Positions 26,633 to 35,064 of a DNA stretch of 64,000 nt are shown in pieces. The DNA is from Dyadobacter sp. Leaf189. Lineage in GTDB: Bacteria; Bacteroidota; Bacteroidia; Cytophagales; Spirosomataceae. Within the stretch, counting starts at the first letter, position 1. Each line of letters starts with the position of its first letter. The DNA is taken from contig NZ_LMPS01000004.1 in assembly GCF_001424405.1 (NCBI RefSeq), forward strand, positions 554,537 to 618,536, written 5' to 3'. The notes under the pieces are model-generated. The model was not told the DNA's origin, searched no databases, and saw nothing but the letters and a program-made list of their open reading frames with translations. A program made the position numbers and the translations under genes.

Positions 26633-27037
26633 TCAATCCTTTTTCGCTTCGGCTTTTGGTTTTCTATCCTTCGCTATGGTTGTTTTTCCATCCTGAATAG
26701 CTTTTTTATTGGTGCCCTGGCTTTGAGCGCCAGGCAACTTGGTTTTTCCGGTAGTACCGCCGTTTCCATCGTCACCGCCTGGTGTAGATCGGTCACCTGC
26801 TCCGGTTGCTCTGCCTGGCTGTGAGGCACCGTCCGATTTCTGGTGACCTGTACCTCCGGCCGTTTTGCGATCGCCGGTTGTGGCGCTGCGGCCTGTTCCC
26901 GGTGTGCTGTTGGATACGTCAGAAGTATCTCCCCCTGCCTTGGTTTTAGGGTTGGTTGAAATGGTTGTAGACTGTGCAAAGGCTATCCCTGACGCCGTCA
27001 GAAGGAAAAATGCCAGTGATAAGAATGTAGTTTTCAT
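26633..27037 (-). CDS. Exported low-complexity Gly/Thr/Lys-rich protein
   Basis: This 134-residue protein has a signal peptide (TTFLSLAFFLLTASGIAFAQ). A mature part rich in Gly, Thr, Ser, Asp and Lys follows, without hydrophobic segments and likely disordered (GGDTSDVSNSTPGTG, GDDGNGGTTGKTK). No family was recognised. The ATG at 27037 is used because the longer form only adds MQQI. It could be an extracellular spacer or matrix protein, but nothing in the context supports a role. Confidence 0.6.
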   Translation of the reverse strand: MKTTFLSLAFFLLTASGIAFAQSTTISTNPKTKAGGDTSDVSNSTPGTGRSATTGDRKTAGGTGHQKSDGASQPGRATGAGDRSTPGGDDGNGGTTGKTKLPGAQSQGTNKKAIQDGKTTIAKDRKPKAEAKKD

Positions 27038-27096
27038 GATTTGCTGCAAGTTTTGCTGATGAAAACCACTTTACTAAATAACCATTCCAGCAAGCC

Positions 27097-27330
27097 TTAT
27101 TCGACTATGATTTCACTGGGCGCGTCGCCCTTTTTTGCATTGGGAGGATATAGCAATCTGAGCTTTTTACCTTGCTCGTCTGCCTCTTCCAGCAGCTCAA
27201 AAGTGCGCCGCTCTCCTACCATCAGCAGCGCCTGGAACAAAATCCCGGCATAGGCGCTTTCCTTGCTGCCCGGGCCTTTTTCCTTTGCAAGATCATTGTA
27301 GTAACCAAACAGGTCTTTACCTTTTCCCAT
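27097..27330 (-). CDS. Small hypothetical cytoplasmic protein
   Basis: This 77-residue protein, MGKGKDLFGYYNDLAKEKG..., has two predicted helices (SAYAGILFQALLMVGERRTFELLEEADEQG) and an acidic tail. It has no signal or membrane segment. The ATG at 27330 is preferred over an upstream one because conserved-looking sequence begins there. Function unknown. Confidence 0.6.
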   Translation of the reverse strand: MGKGKDLFGYYNDLAKEKGPGSKESAYAGILFQALLMVGERRTFELLEEADEQGKKLRLLYPPNAKKGDAPSEIIVE

Positions 27331-27437
27331 ATTGTTCGTTTTACATTTCACTCCTCGTTTACAAAAATGTGTGCCCGGAGCCTTGTAACCGGCTTTGCTG
27401 CAACATTTAACAGTCCAAAGTAAGGAAGGTTGGCTAC

Positions 27438-28070
27438 TTACTTATCAGCAGCCTTCAATGCGCGGCGGGACAGCAGCTCTGTTTTCATTTTATCAAATGT
27501 TTCAAAAGGCGCCTGTAATGCGAAGTAGTTGATAATGTGCGCGGGAATGAAACCGCCGGGATCTACCCGCAACGTGTATTCGAGCCTAACTTTTGCATTG
27601 CCCGTTGGCGTGATCGTCCACCTGCTTTCGGACTCCGTAATTCTCACCAACCCCTTCTTGACGGGCAGATGTCCGGGTACGGCGGGAGAATTGACAGTAA
27701 CAACCTGCGATGAAAGGTCACGCCTGATGGTCATGTGGCTCACAAAGTCGCGGTTATCAAGGGGCCAGGGCAGGCTTACTTCGGTATAGTAATAGAGCTC
27801 ATCTTCCGAGATCTGCCTGATCAGATCGCAGCGTTTGGTGTGGCACATCCATTTGCCGGTAGCGGGAATATCTTTCAGCAAACTCAGCACTTCTGCCATC
27901 GTTGCCTGCATGGTGCATTCTGCTTTGAGGGCTTTGATCCTGGAACCAGGTACTGCGCGACTATAAACCCTGACGTCCCCGTGGCTGGCAGCCAGGACCC
28001 ATTCAGCCTGGCCCAGCGCGGCGGTAAGTGAAAGATTTACAATCAGTAAGGTCAATATCGTTTTTATCAT
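27438..28070 (-). CDS. Exported START-domain (SRPBCC fold) protein
   Basis: This 210-residue protein has a signal peptide (MIKTILTLLIVNLSLTAALGQ). A START-like lipid-binding domain follows, visible from DVRVYSRAVPGSRIKALKAE through YYYTEVSLPWPLDNRDFVSHMTIRRD to PGGFIPAHIINYFALQAPFETFDKM. The SLPWPLDNRDFV motif is the most characteristic. Export of a START domain suggests handling of lipids in the periplasm or outside, which is inference. Confidence 0.85.
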   Translation of the reverse strand: MIKTILTLLIVNLSLTAALGQAEWVLAASHGDVRVYSRAVPGSRIKALKAECTMQATMAEVLSLLKDIPATGKWMCHTKRCDLIRQISEDELYYYTEVSLPWPLDNRDFVSHMTIRRDLSSQVVTVNSPAVPGHLPVKKGLVRITESESRWTITPTGNAKVRLEYTLRVDPGGFIPAHIINYFALQAPFETFDKMKTELLSRRALKAADK

Positions 28071-28199
28071 GGCCCAGCCAAATTGGCAACTGCATGCCGG
28101 CACCACAATGCGAACTTTTCAGATGGTAATAAAAGCTGTCCCAGTTGCACCATAATTCTTGTGAACTGAAATCCAGGTACCCGAAAGATCAAGCTGTCC

Positions 28200-29303
28200 C
28201 TACCCTTTTTTCCCGGGTATATAAAATGAAACCGTTGTGCGGAGTGTTTCCGCGAGCGGACTCCCTTCTTTTAACGGGATAATGTAGGCCAGATCGGCAT
28301 TGAAGTTTCGGAAAATGCGCGCGCCTGCACCGACCGTTATGATCTGCTGACCTGCTTTTTTCTGGTTTTCGCCATAATAGCCGCCGCGCAATGCGACCAC
28401 ATTCTTATACCAGTATTCCGCGCCGACAGAAAACATAATCTCCTGCATTTCCTCCTTGAAACCACCCGGCGCATCCGAGAAAGACCTTAACGCACCTTTT
28501 AACACCGCCCCATTCTGTCCGTTCTGGCTGGCTGTTGGCGTAGGCACCATCAGTTTGCTTAAATCGGCTACCAGATTGATACGGTGCTTGCCCGTGGCGG
28601 TATAAGAAAGTCCGCCACCGATGCGGAGTTTGGCAGGAAGAAAGTACTTGCCACTTGATCCGAAATCAATTTTGTTACCCAGATTGGATGCAATTACGCC
28701 GAGTGACCAGTTAAAATCTTCCCCGCTCTGACCGCCGGTCACCTGCTTATGGTAGTACGCACTGATATCCGCCGCAACGGATTGCCCCTTTTTGATGGTA
28801 CCTGCATTCACATAAGCGTAACCTAAGTCAGAACTGATGTATTTCAATGTTGCTCCCATTGAAAAGTTTTTGCCGAGCTGCCGGGAGTAAGCTGCACTGA
28901 TAGCGAGGTCTGCCAGCTGCTTCGTGTCACCATTGATGAGCCACGTTTCGTAATCAAAATACTGAACAGAAGCCGAGATTGCCTGCTTTTCACCTAACTT
29001 CTTATAGGCACTTGCATACCCGATCCAATAATCATCAACAAGAGCCGGTAACCATCGAAAAAAGGAGGCGGAAGCACCAAAATCGTTTGTTGCACTGGCG
29101 AGCTTGGCGGGATTGATATAGGTGGCATTTGCATCGGGGCTCAAAGCGACGCCGGCGTAGCCCATTCCGCTGATGCGGGCATCGGGTGCCACGCTCAGAA
29201 TGTCGGGCTGACCGTAAGGAATTCTGAGTGCGCCGGGAATTTGGGCTACTGATTTAGTGCAAAAAGGCACAAAAAGGCTGAGCAGAAGCAATCTTTTCAT
29301 CAT
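28200..29303 (-). CDS. porV: PorV-like type IX secretion outer-membrane protein
   Basis: This 367-residue protein has a signal peptide ending in SVAQ and the PorV/PorQ N-terminal signature: LSVAPDARISGMGYAGVALSPDANATYINPAKLA. The remainder is a beta barrel with alternating hydrophobic strands. In the T9SS, PorV forms part of the translocon exit and hands cargo to the attachment complex. No other T9SS component lies nearby, and genomes often hold several paralogs, so this could be a PorV paralog rather than the core copy. A T9SS cargo protein is encoded about 8 kb away. Confidence 0.82.
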   Translation of the reverse strand: MMKRLLLLSLFVPFCTKSVAQIPGALRIPYGQPDILSVAPDARISGMGYAGVALSPDANATYINPAKLASATNDFGASASFFRWLPALVDDYWIGYASAYKKLGEKQAISASVQYFDYETWLINGDTKQLADLAISAAYSRQLGKNFSMGATLKYISSDLGYAYVNAGTIKKGQSVAADISAYYHKQVTGGQSGEDFNWSLGVIASNLGNKIDFGSSGKYFLPAKLRIGGGLSYTATGKHRINLVADLSKLMVPTPTASQNGQNGAVLKGALRSFSDAPGGFKEEMQEIMFSVGAEYWYKNVVALRGGYYGENQKKAGQQIITVGAGARIFRNFNADLAYIIPLKEGSPLAETLRTTVSFYIPGKKG

Positions 29304-29555
29304 GGCAAGAATCGAAGTTGAAGGTTTGGTATATGCGGTTACAAAAGCCGAACGTTTATCGGTCTGAATTATTACAACTAGTTTTACAGATTGTTATATT
29401 CTTTTCACGCTGTCTATCAACGCCTTATAAATTTACACGTGGAAAATAATTCTGCACTCTCGCACAATATTTTAGAAAAAACCGTAAAGCTGAAATTGAT
29501 CTTTGTCAACAAAGCTTTATCTTGACGCTCCCAACGCAACCCTCTATATTTAATC
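29304..29555. other. Divergent intergenic region
   Basis: This AT-rich gap lies between the PorV-like gene and the ethylene-receptor-like kinase gene. No ORF, tRNA or clear full promoter was found. The kinase start is uncertain (see that entry), so up to about 90 nt more could be leader. Confidence 0.5.
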
Positions 29556-31166
29556 TTGAAACCTGATAGCGCTCAGCTACTTGCCAATCAAACAGCAGGT
29601 ATCACAGTATGCCGAACCAACACTGCGGCCCAAAGAGCAGAAGTGCCTATCAATGAGCAGGTTTCGAGCTTTTTTTCTCAATTATTTGACACATCCGACT
29701 GGCCGCCGCGCTGGTACTGCGGAGAATGGTCTGACTTTCACGGCTGGCTGTATATCGTTTCGGATATCGGGATCTGGGCAGCTTACTTTGCCATTCCCAT
29801 TCTGCTGCTCGCATTGCTGCGAAAAAGAAAGGATATACCCTTTCACGGCGTGTTTTTACTGTTTGTTGCATTCATTCTGCTCTGCGGACTCTCGCATTTG
29901 GTTGATGCCTGGATTTTCTGGTGGCCTATATACCGGGTTAGTGCGCTCTTGCGCCTGGCCACGGCGATTGTATCCGTGATTACGGTTTATGCTTTGTATA
30001 AAACACTTCCACGCGTGCTGAGTATGCGCTCCGTGGAAGAGTATGAAGAGGAAATTGAAAAACGCAAAATTGTAGAGGAAAAGCTGGCTGCGAGCGAGTT
30101 TTTGCTCTCCGAGGCCGGGAGGATCAGCGAAGTGGGCGGCTGGGAAACAGATCTGGTAACCAAAAAACGGACGTGGTCGAAAACGATTTACGACATCCTT
30201 GAACTGCCGGAAGATTACCCCCTCAATGAGCTCAGTCTGTACAGTCACGTGGAGGAATCTTTTCGTCCGGATGCGAATGAGGCGGTAAATAAAGCGATCT
30301 CGGACGGAGTGGAATGGGATAAGGAATTGATCGCGACTACATTGACAGGCAAGTCGGTGTGGGTAAGATCGACAGGCCGGCCGCTGTACGATGAAAACGG
30401 AAAAGTGACCAAGCTGCGCGGTATTTTCATGAATATCGGCCGCTACAAAGACGCGGAGCTGGCACTTAGCAAATCCCTGGAACTTACCACCCGCAACAAC
30501 GAGCAGCTCAAAAATTTCACGCATATCCTGTCGCATAATATCCGCAACCACGCCAGCAATATGGTGCTGCTTTCGACGCTGATTGATCCGGAAAAGCTGG
30601 ACGAAGACAATGCGCAGCTTTTTGACAAAATGAAAGACGTATCCAATGGACTGAATGCGACATTGGAGGACCTATCGAAGGCGATCAAGATCAAGGATAA
30701 TGCAGTTCAAAGCGAGCAACTGCACTTTCGGGCGGTGACAGAAAAAGTACTGAACATCTTCGGTACCGACCTGGAAATGAACAATGCAGCGGTATCTATC
30801 GAATTTGAAGAGGAAACTGTGCTTTTCCCCAGGGTGTATCTCGAAAGTATCGTTACCAATCTGGTATCCAATACAGTTAAGTACAGAAATCCTGCTGAGC
30901 AACTGCGGATAACGCTTAAATCTTACAAGAACCGGCAGGGAAAAACCGTATTGGAGTGCCGCGACAATGGGCTGGGGATCGACCTGGACCTGCACCGGAA
31001 GAAGATATTTGGCCTTTATAAGACTTTTCACAATCACAAAGACGCACACGGTGTCGGGTTGTTTCTGGTTAAAACGCAGATCGAATCGCAGGGCGGACAT
31101 ATTGAGGTGGAGAGTACGCCTGGAATAGGAACAGCATTTAAATTGATTTTCAATGAACAAGGTTAA
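29556..31166 (+). CDS. Ethylene-receptor-like membrane histidine kinase with PAS domain
   Basis: This protein has up to 536 residues. Three hydrophobic segments (about 63-150) match the plant ethylene-binding domain: Asp70, Tyr77, Ile80-Pro81, Cys110 and His114 correspond to ETR1 Asp25, Tyr32, Ile35-Pro36, Cys65 and His69 with identical spacing, and the LCGxxHL core is shared. A PAS domain (~175-300) follows. The kinase has its phospho-acceptor at His327 (LSHNIRNH), an N box LVSNTVKY, DNGLGID and HGVGLFLVK. No ATG precedes the sensor; TTG 29556 or GTG 29643 must be used. It overlaps a receiver-only regulator by 14 nt. Ethylene sensing is inference from residues. Confidence 0.85.
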   Translation: MKPDSAQLLANQTAGITVCRTNTAAQRAEVPINEQVSSFFSQLFDTSDWPPRWYCGEWSDFHGWLYIVSDIGIWAAYFAIPILLLALLRKRKDIPFHGVFLLFVAFILLCGLSHLVDAWIFWWPIYRVSALLRLATAIVSVITVYALYKTLPRVLSMRSVEEYEEEIEKRKIVEEKLAASEFLLSEAGRISEVGGWETDLVTKKRTWSKTIYDILELPEDYPLNELSLYSHVEESFRPDANEAVNKAISDGVEWDKELIATTLTGKSVWVRSTGRPLYDENGKVTKLRGIFMNIGRYKDAELALSKSLELTTRNNEQLKNFTHILSHNIRNHASNMVLLSTLIDPEKLDEDNAQLFDKMKDVSNGLNATLEDLSKAIKIKDNAVQSEQLHFRAVTEKVLNIFGTDLEMNNAAVSIEFEEETVLFPRVYLESIVTNLVSNTVKYRNPAEQLRITLKSYKNRQGKTVLECRDNGLGIDLDLHRKKIFGLYKTFHNHKDAHGVGLFLVKTQIESQGGHIEVESTPGIGTAFKLIFNEQG

Positions 31167-31572
31167 CAGATTGTGGGTAGTTGACGACGACGAGATTTAC
31201 AGGTTCGCAATCAAAATCATTATCAATCGCGCCTGCATTGCGGAACAGACGTTTTATTTTGATAACGGACAAGTCGCCGTTGATGCTTTTGTTGAAAACC
31301 TCAGCGACCCCGGCCAGCTCCCCGATCTGATCCTCCTTGACCTTAATATGCCTGTACTGGACGGCTGGCAGTTCCTTGATGCCGTGGGCAAGCTCCTTCC
31401 CTCTCTTTCAAAAAAAGTGAACATATTCCTGGTAAGCTCGTCCAATGATGAGGAAGACTTTGCAAGGGCAAGGTCACTGCGGGAAGTGCATGATCTGATT
31501 GTGAAACCACTGACTACCAAATCCTTAAACGAAATTATGCTGCGTTTACAGCAAGGTCCCATTGCATGCTGA
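31153..31572 (+). CDS. Single-domain response regulator, partner of the ethylene-receptor-like kinase
   Basis: This 139-residue protein is just a receiver domain: VVDDDE acidic pocket (Asp11-13), phospho-acceptor Asp63 in LLLDLNMPVLDG, VSSS switch residues, and the Lys in LIVKPLT. There is no output domain, so it may act by protein interaction or phosphorelay, as CheY/Rcp1-type regulators do. The 14-nt overlap with the kinase gene supports a cognate pair. Confidence 0.92.
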   Translation: MNKVNRLWVVDDDEIYRFAIKIIINRACIAEQTFYFDNGQVAVDAFVENLSDPGQLPDLILLDLNMPVLDGWQFLDAVGKLLPSLSKKVNIFLVSSSNDEEDFARARSLREVHDLIVKPLTTKSLNEIMLRLQQGPIAC

Positions 31573-31692
31573 GCTTTGCGCCCATTTTCACATCATAACT
31601 GTTATCATAAGCTACTGAGCAGCAAAACATTCCCCATTTACTTAGCAGTAATGCAGGTTTTTACAAAATTATGATATTTTTGAGATCAAAAC

Positions 31693-31723
31693 TTTGATAC
31701 TTATTATACCATTCTTACATTTG
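31693..31723 (+). promoter_or_regulatory. Bacteroidota-type promoter (TTTG-N19-TACATTTG)
   Basis: TTTG (31693-31696) and TACATTTG (31716-31723) are both exact consensus matches with the preferred 19-nt spacer. Transcription would start near 31730, about 30 nt before the ATG at 31761. This is the best promoter seen in the window. Confidence 0.8.
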
Positions 31724-31760
31724 TAGTGTTACTAATCACTGACATTCAACAAACTGTAAG

Positions 31761-32408
31761 ATGAAAAGTATTCACATCAACAATAACCACCCGAGTACAC
31801 TAACAAACATCCGGCACCACATGCTGGAGTACCTGCTGATCTTCTCCTGCGACGAGGTTACCAAAGCGCATATTGCAAGTGTAAAGCAGTTTTTCGAACG
31901 CCGCTACGGCTGCCATTATGCAGCTAACCTCACCCCTCACCTGTCGTTGATGCAATGCGTCATTCATCAGAGCAAAATGGACCGTGTAATTCAGGGTTGC
32001 AGGAAAATTGCCCAAACCACCGACCCATTTGCAATGGAATTAAGCGGCTTCAACAAATATGAGCATGGCACCATGTATATCGATGTGGAAGACAAGGTTT
32101 CGCAACATATTCTGGGGATAGTGAAGAAGCTGAAAGCAGATATTGACAAACACATTCAACAGTGGTCACCTGCCGAACACGAGTACTGCACCGACCCACA
32201 CTATACGATCGCGCGGAACATGAATAATAAGCAGCTGGAACAAGCCTGGTTTGAATGGAAGTATCAAAAGTTTGCCGCTAGTTTTCCGGTAACAGAAATG
32301 CAGCTGCTGCGGAGATCACTTGTTAAAGGCGACAAATTCCAGATCGTAGAACGCTTCCCGCTCCAAGGCCTCACCCAGGCCACATTCGTGCAGGCAGCAT
32401 TGTTTTAA
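31761..32408 (+). CDS. 2H phosphoesterase / 2'-5' RNA ligase-like protein
   Basis: This 215-residue cytoplasmic protein carries the two His motifs of the 2H superfamily: TPHLSLMQ (HxS, about residue 60) and DPHYTIAR (HxT, about residue 146), separated as expected for the bilobed fold. Family members cleave or ligate 2',5' or cyclic phosphodiesters in RNA or nucleotides. ATG codons at 31761 and 31821 are both possible; the promoter just upstream favours 31761. A purine-rich inverted repeat follows the stop. Confidence 0.8.
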   Translation: MKSIHINNNHPSTLTNIRHHMLEYLLIFSCDEVTKAHIASVKQFFERRYGCHYAANLTPHLSLMQCVIHQSKMDRVIQGCRKIAQTTDPFAMELSGFNKYEHGTMYIDVEDKVSQHILGIVKKLKADIDKHIQQWSPAEHEYCTDPHYTIARNMNNKQLEQAWFEWKYQKFAASFPVTEMQLLRRSLVKGDKFQIVERFPLQGLTQATFVQAALF

Positions 32409-32415
32409 CGTTGGG

Positions 32416-32549
32416 AAAGGGAGGAAGGAGAATGGAGAATGGAGGAAAGGGAGAATGGAGGAAAGGGAGGAAGTGCTTGTTATGCAGAGCCCGCTTCCTC
32501 CTTCCTCCTCCCTTTCCTCCTTCCTCCCTTTCCCCCCTTTCCTCCTTCT
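32416..32549. repeat. Purine/pyrimidine inverted repeat, copy 2
   Basis: A nearly pure A/G arm (32413-32474, repeated GGAGAATGGAGGAAAGGG units) and a C/T arm (32489-32549) surround about 15 nt of mixed sequence. They sit between the convergent 2H phosphoesterase and hypothetical genes. The element shares a 16-mer with the copy at 6235-6250. It could form a long hairpin in RNA from either strand, as a terminator would, or a triplex in DNA. Confidence 0.7.
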
Positions 32550-32550
32550 T

Positions 32551-33681
32551 TCAACGCACCGAAAAGGGTTTTGTGACAAATAGGCCGAAGTAGACTTTTT
32601 GTGATTTCAGATTGACGATGTCACTCAGGAAACGGTCGTCGAACCTGCTGGTGTAACCCAGTTTCAAGCCAGCCTGTAAGCCGTTGAATTCGCCGTCTTC
32701 GCGTTTGGTGATGAAGTAAACGGGAAGGTCGATGTTCATTTTTTCACTTCCTACAATCCAGGTGACACTTGGGTTCACACCCAGGATCGGGACAAAGTTG
32801 CGTCTGATCAGCTGACGGAACTCACCTTTTATCCTTGAATCGTTTGCCCCTGCAGGCTCGCCAAATGTTACTTCGGAGCTGAATGAATGCCCCGCATTTC
32901 CGACCGGGAAGTTGTAATTCAAAACATCGCTTCCGCTGGAATAGTTGATTACAAAGCTGTAAGACAATGAAAAGTAAGTATCCAGGCTCATGAATTTTGA
33001 AATGGCAACATTGAAGTTCTTCCCGACGCGCGTTGCTTCCGAAGGTTTCAATGCCAGCGAATCGGGAATGTAGTTGAATGCGACACGACTGGCGCTCACC
33101 CGGGCAGTGAAGATGAGCGGCGAAGCAAATGCGTCCAGGTCCAGCGCACCACCTTCGATCAGCTCCTTCTTTTCGGCCTCATTCATATCCAGGTAAGTCA
33201 CGTCAGTAGCAGCATCAATTCCCTTTCGCGCTCTTGCTTTTTCCTTGACTGCATTGAACCTGGCCATATTCTTAATCGGCAGCTTTTTAGGGATCGGGGT
33301 TCGTCCGATCGTTTTTTGCCAGCCGACCGAAAACGTGGTCCCTGTGGTGATGCCTTCAATGTCCAGGAAAGTTGCTGTTTTAGGTTTTTCCGAAAATGCC
33401 TGTGACAGTGCCACATTGAACATGCTCTTTCCGGAAACAATAGAGAACTTCGCCTCGGCTTGCGTATCTGAAAAGATCGAGGTTAAACTGATGCTCGGCA
33501 AATTGCTAAGCGTACCGGTATTGCTGGTTGCATTGTTGGATTGCAGCTTTTCATTCAGCTTCTTACTTGCAGAATCGGGTGCCAGTGTGGCAAAATCATC
33601 CTTTCCCTGGGCCAACAGATCAATGTCTAATGCCAAAACAAGCCCACTGATAAGCAGCGCTATATGTAAATATTTTTTCAT
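32551..33681 (-). CDS. Exported hypothetical protein, probable outer-membrane barrel
   Basis: This 376-residue protein has a signal peptide (YLHIALLISGLVLALDIDLLAQ). The rest alternates amphipathic strands and turns (TTFSVGWQKT, FFSLSYSFVINYSS-type segments, GLKLGYTSRFDD) and ends VYFGLFVTKPFSVR, as an outer-membrane barrel would. A Lys/Arg-rich stretch lies near residues 135-155. No family was recognised. It lies 12 nt after the next gene on the same strand, so the two may be co-transcribed. Confidence 0.7.
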   Translation of the reverse strand: MKKYLHIALLISGLVLALDIDLLAQGKDDFATLAPDSASKKLNEKLQSNNATSNTGTLSNLPSISLTSIFSDTQAEAKFSIVSGKSMFNVALSQAFSEKPKTATFLDIEGITTGTTFSVGWQKTIGRTPIPKKLPIKNMARFNAVKEKARARKGIDAATDVTYLDMNEAEKKELIEGGALDLDAFASPLIFTARVSASRVAFNYIPDSLALKPSEATRVGKNFNVAISKFMSLDTYFSLSYSFVINYSSGSDVLNYNFPVGNAGHSFSSEVTFGEPAGANDSRIKGEFRQLIRRNFVPILGVNPSVTWIVGSEKMNIDLPVYFITKREDGEFNGLQAGLKLGYTSRFDDRFLSDIVNLKSQKVYFGLFVTKPFSVR

Positions 33682-33693
33682 GGTAGCAGCTGG

Positions 33694-33999
33694 TTAACTA
33701 ATCTGAAAATCTCCCCCGCTAAAATCGGTATCTCCACCCTTCAACGTCCTGCGCCCGACTCCTGTCCCGGGAATTGAAACGCCGTTGCTTGTCATACGGA
33801 TTGAATACCTCGTGAGGTTGTCTTTCCCATTTACCTGCCATTGGTATTCGTGCTTGCCTTTGTCCAGGATCATTTCCTTTGTATCGATGGAATCGCGTGC
33901 GCTGATGATCTGTTTCCCATCGAGAAAAAAGGCGAGAGTTCCATGTTCAACCATCGTGCTGACATGGAAGTTGGAAGAGAGAATTTTGAACTGTGCCAT
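33694..33999 (-). CDS. Small hypothetical protein
   Basis: This 101-residue protein begins MAQFKILSSNFHVSTMVEHG and contains beta-strand-like segments (LAFFLDGKQIIS, HEYQWQVNG, YSIRMTSNGVSIPGTG), perhaps an Ig-like or jelly-roll fold. It has no signal peptide. The ATG at 33999 is chosen because the longer frame adds 20 residues with no support. It is immediately upstream of the probable barrel gene (12-nt gap). Confidence 0.55.
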   Translation of the reverse strand: MAQFKILSSNFHVSTMVEHGTLAFFLDGKQIISARDSIDTKEMILDKGKHEYQWQVNGKDNLTRYSIRMTSNGVSIPGTGVGRRTLKGGDTDFSGGDFQIS

Positions 34000-34390
34000 T
34001 GTTTTTAAGTTGATGAAGCGCCCCGCACACTGGTCGGGACTTATACAGCAATATACCAAAATCGGATCGCTCGTCCATTAATACTGCCTGATATTTCAGT
34101 GCTGAATGCTACGTATATGACTAAGCGGTATGCGTGTTGACCAACAGACGTTGCACAAGTATATGCTGGGTTCAAATTTTTTGATAAATGTTAAAAAAAG
34201 AGCTGGTAATTGACCTGATTATGCGACGAACCATAAGCTAATATCTACATCAATTACCTCATTTAGAATTAATTACAGTTCACATAAAAATACCTTTTGC
34301 ATTTGCGCGACCAGTCGATCCAATTAACAGCTTAGCAGTAAATCAGGAATTGTTGAACTTTGTGGAGTAATAGAACGCACACTTCATCTT
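34000..34390. other. AT-rich divergent intergenic region (391 nt)
   Basis: No ORF of note was found. A perfect 9-bp inverted repeat GGTAATTGA/TCAATTACC (34205-34213 with 34250-34258, 36-nt loop) is the only structure seen. It opens an accessory-looking stretch that runs to about 41 kb. Confidence 0.5.
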
Positions 34391-34975
34391 ATGAACCCCT
34401 TCATCAATCTGATTAACGAGAATATTGATTTACCGGAAGCTTTACAGGCGAGAATAGCGGACGTAACGCAACACATTAGATTCAAAAAGAATGTGCGGCT
34501 TATTTCAAGTGGCGCAGTTTGCAACGAGCTATACTTTCTTAAAAAAGGATTGGCGCGGGTGTTTTATTATAAAGATGGAAAGGATGTAACAGCCTGGTTT
34601 GTGGCTGAAAATCAGATTGTAAGCGCGGTTGACAGCCTGTTGTCCGGCACTCCAACTGCCTATAACATTGAGCTGCTGGAAAATTCTGAAATATATAGTT
34701 TGCCTCTTCGCAAAATAGAATCCATGTACAACGAATATCCTGTTGTGCACCGGCTGTCTTTAACGTTGATCTCGAAAAGTTATCTATTTCTCGATGAGAG
34801 GGTTAAAACCTTTGCTTCCTGCGGTGCAGAGGAAAGATACCAGATTATGCTCGTTCAGCTGCCGGATATTTTCAATAGGGTAAAACTTGGCCACATCGCC
34901 TCATACATCGGCATTACGCAGGAGCATCTCAGCAGGCTGCGGAGCAATTACAAGCAGCAGAAAAAGAAGCAATAA
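34391..34975 (+). CDS. Crp/Fnr-family transcription regulator
   Basis: This 194-residue protein has a cyclic-nucleotide-binding-like beta roll (about 15-115: ISSGAVCNELYFLKKGLARVFYYKDGKDVTAW). A C-terminal helix-turn-helix follows (KLGHIASYIGITQEHLSRLRSNYK). The phosphate-binding-cassette Arg is not obvious, so the ligand may not be cAMP. It is probably a local regulator of the hydrolase and lipoprotein genes that follow, which is inference from position. Confidence 0.85.
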   Translation: MNPFINLINENIDLPEALQARIADVTQHIRFKKNVRLISSGAVCNELYFLKKGLARVFYYKDGKDVTAWFVAENQIVSAVDSLLSGTPTAYNIELLENSEIYSLPLRKIESMYNEYPVVHRLSLTLISKSYLFLDERVKTFASCGAEERYQIMLVQLPDIFNRVKLGHIASYIGITQEHLSRLRSNYKQQKKKQ

Positions 34976-35064
34976 CGATTTTGATATTTGTCAAAGGAAT
35001 TGGCTCTGAAACTCACCAGTTTTGGGGATTGACAGTTACGTAACAAGCCTCCCTACACACCACA

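Noticed and set aside
34205..34258. 9-bp inverted repeat as attachment site or terminator
   Set aside because: The 36-nt loop, lack of a T run and lack of any integrase make either role unsupported.
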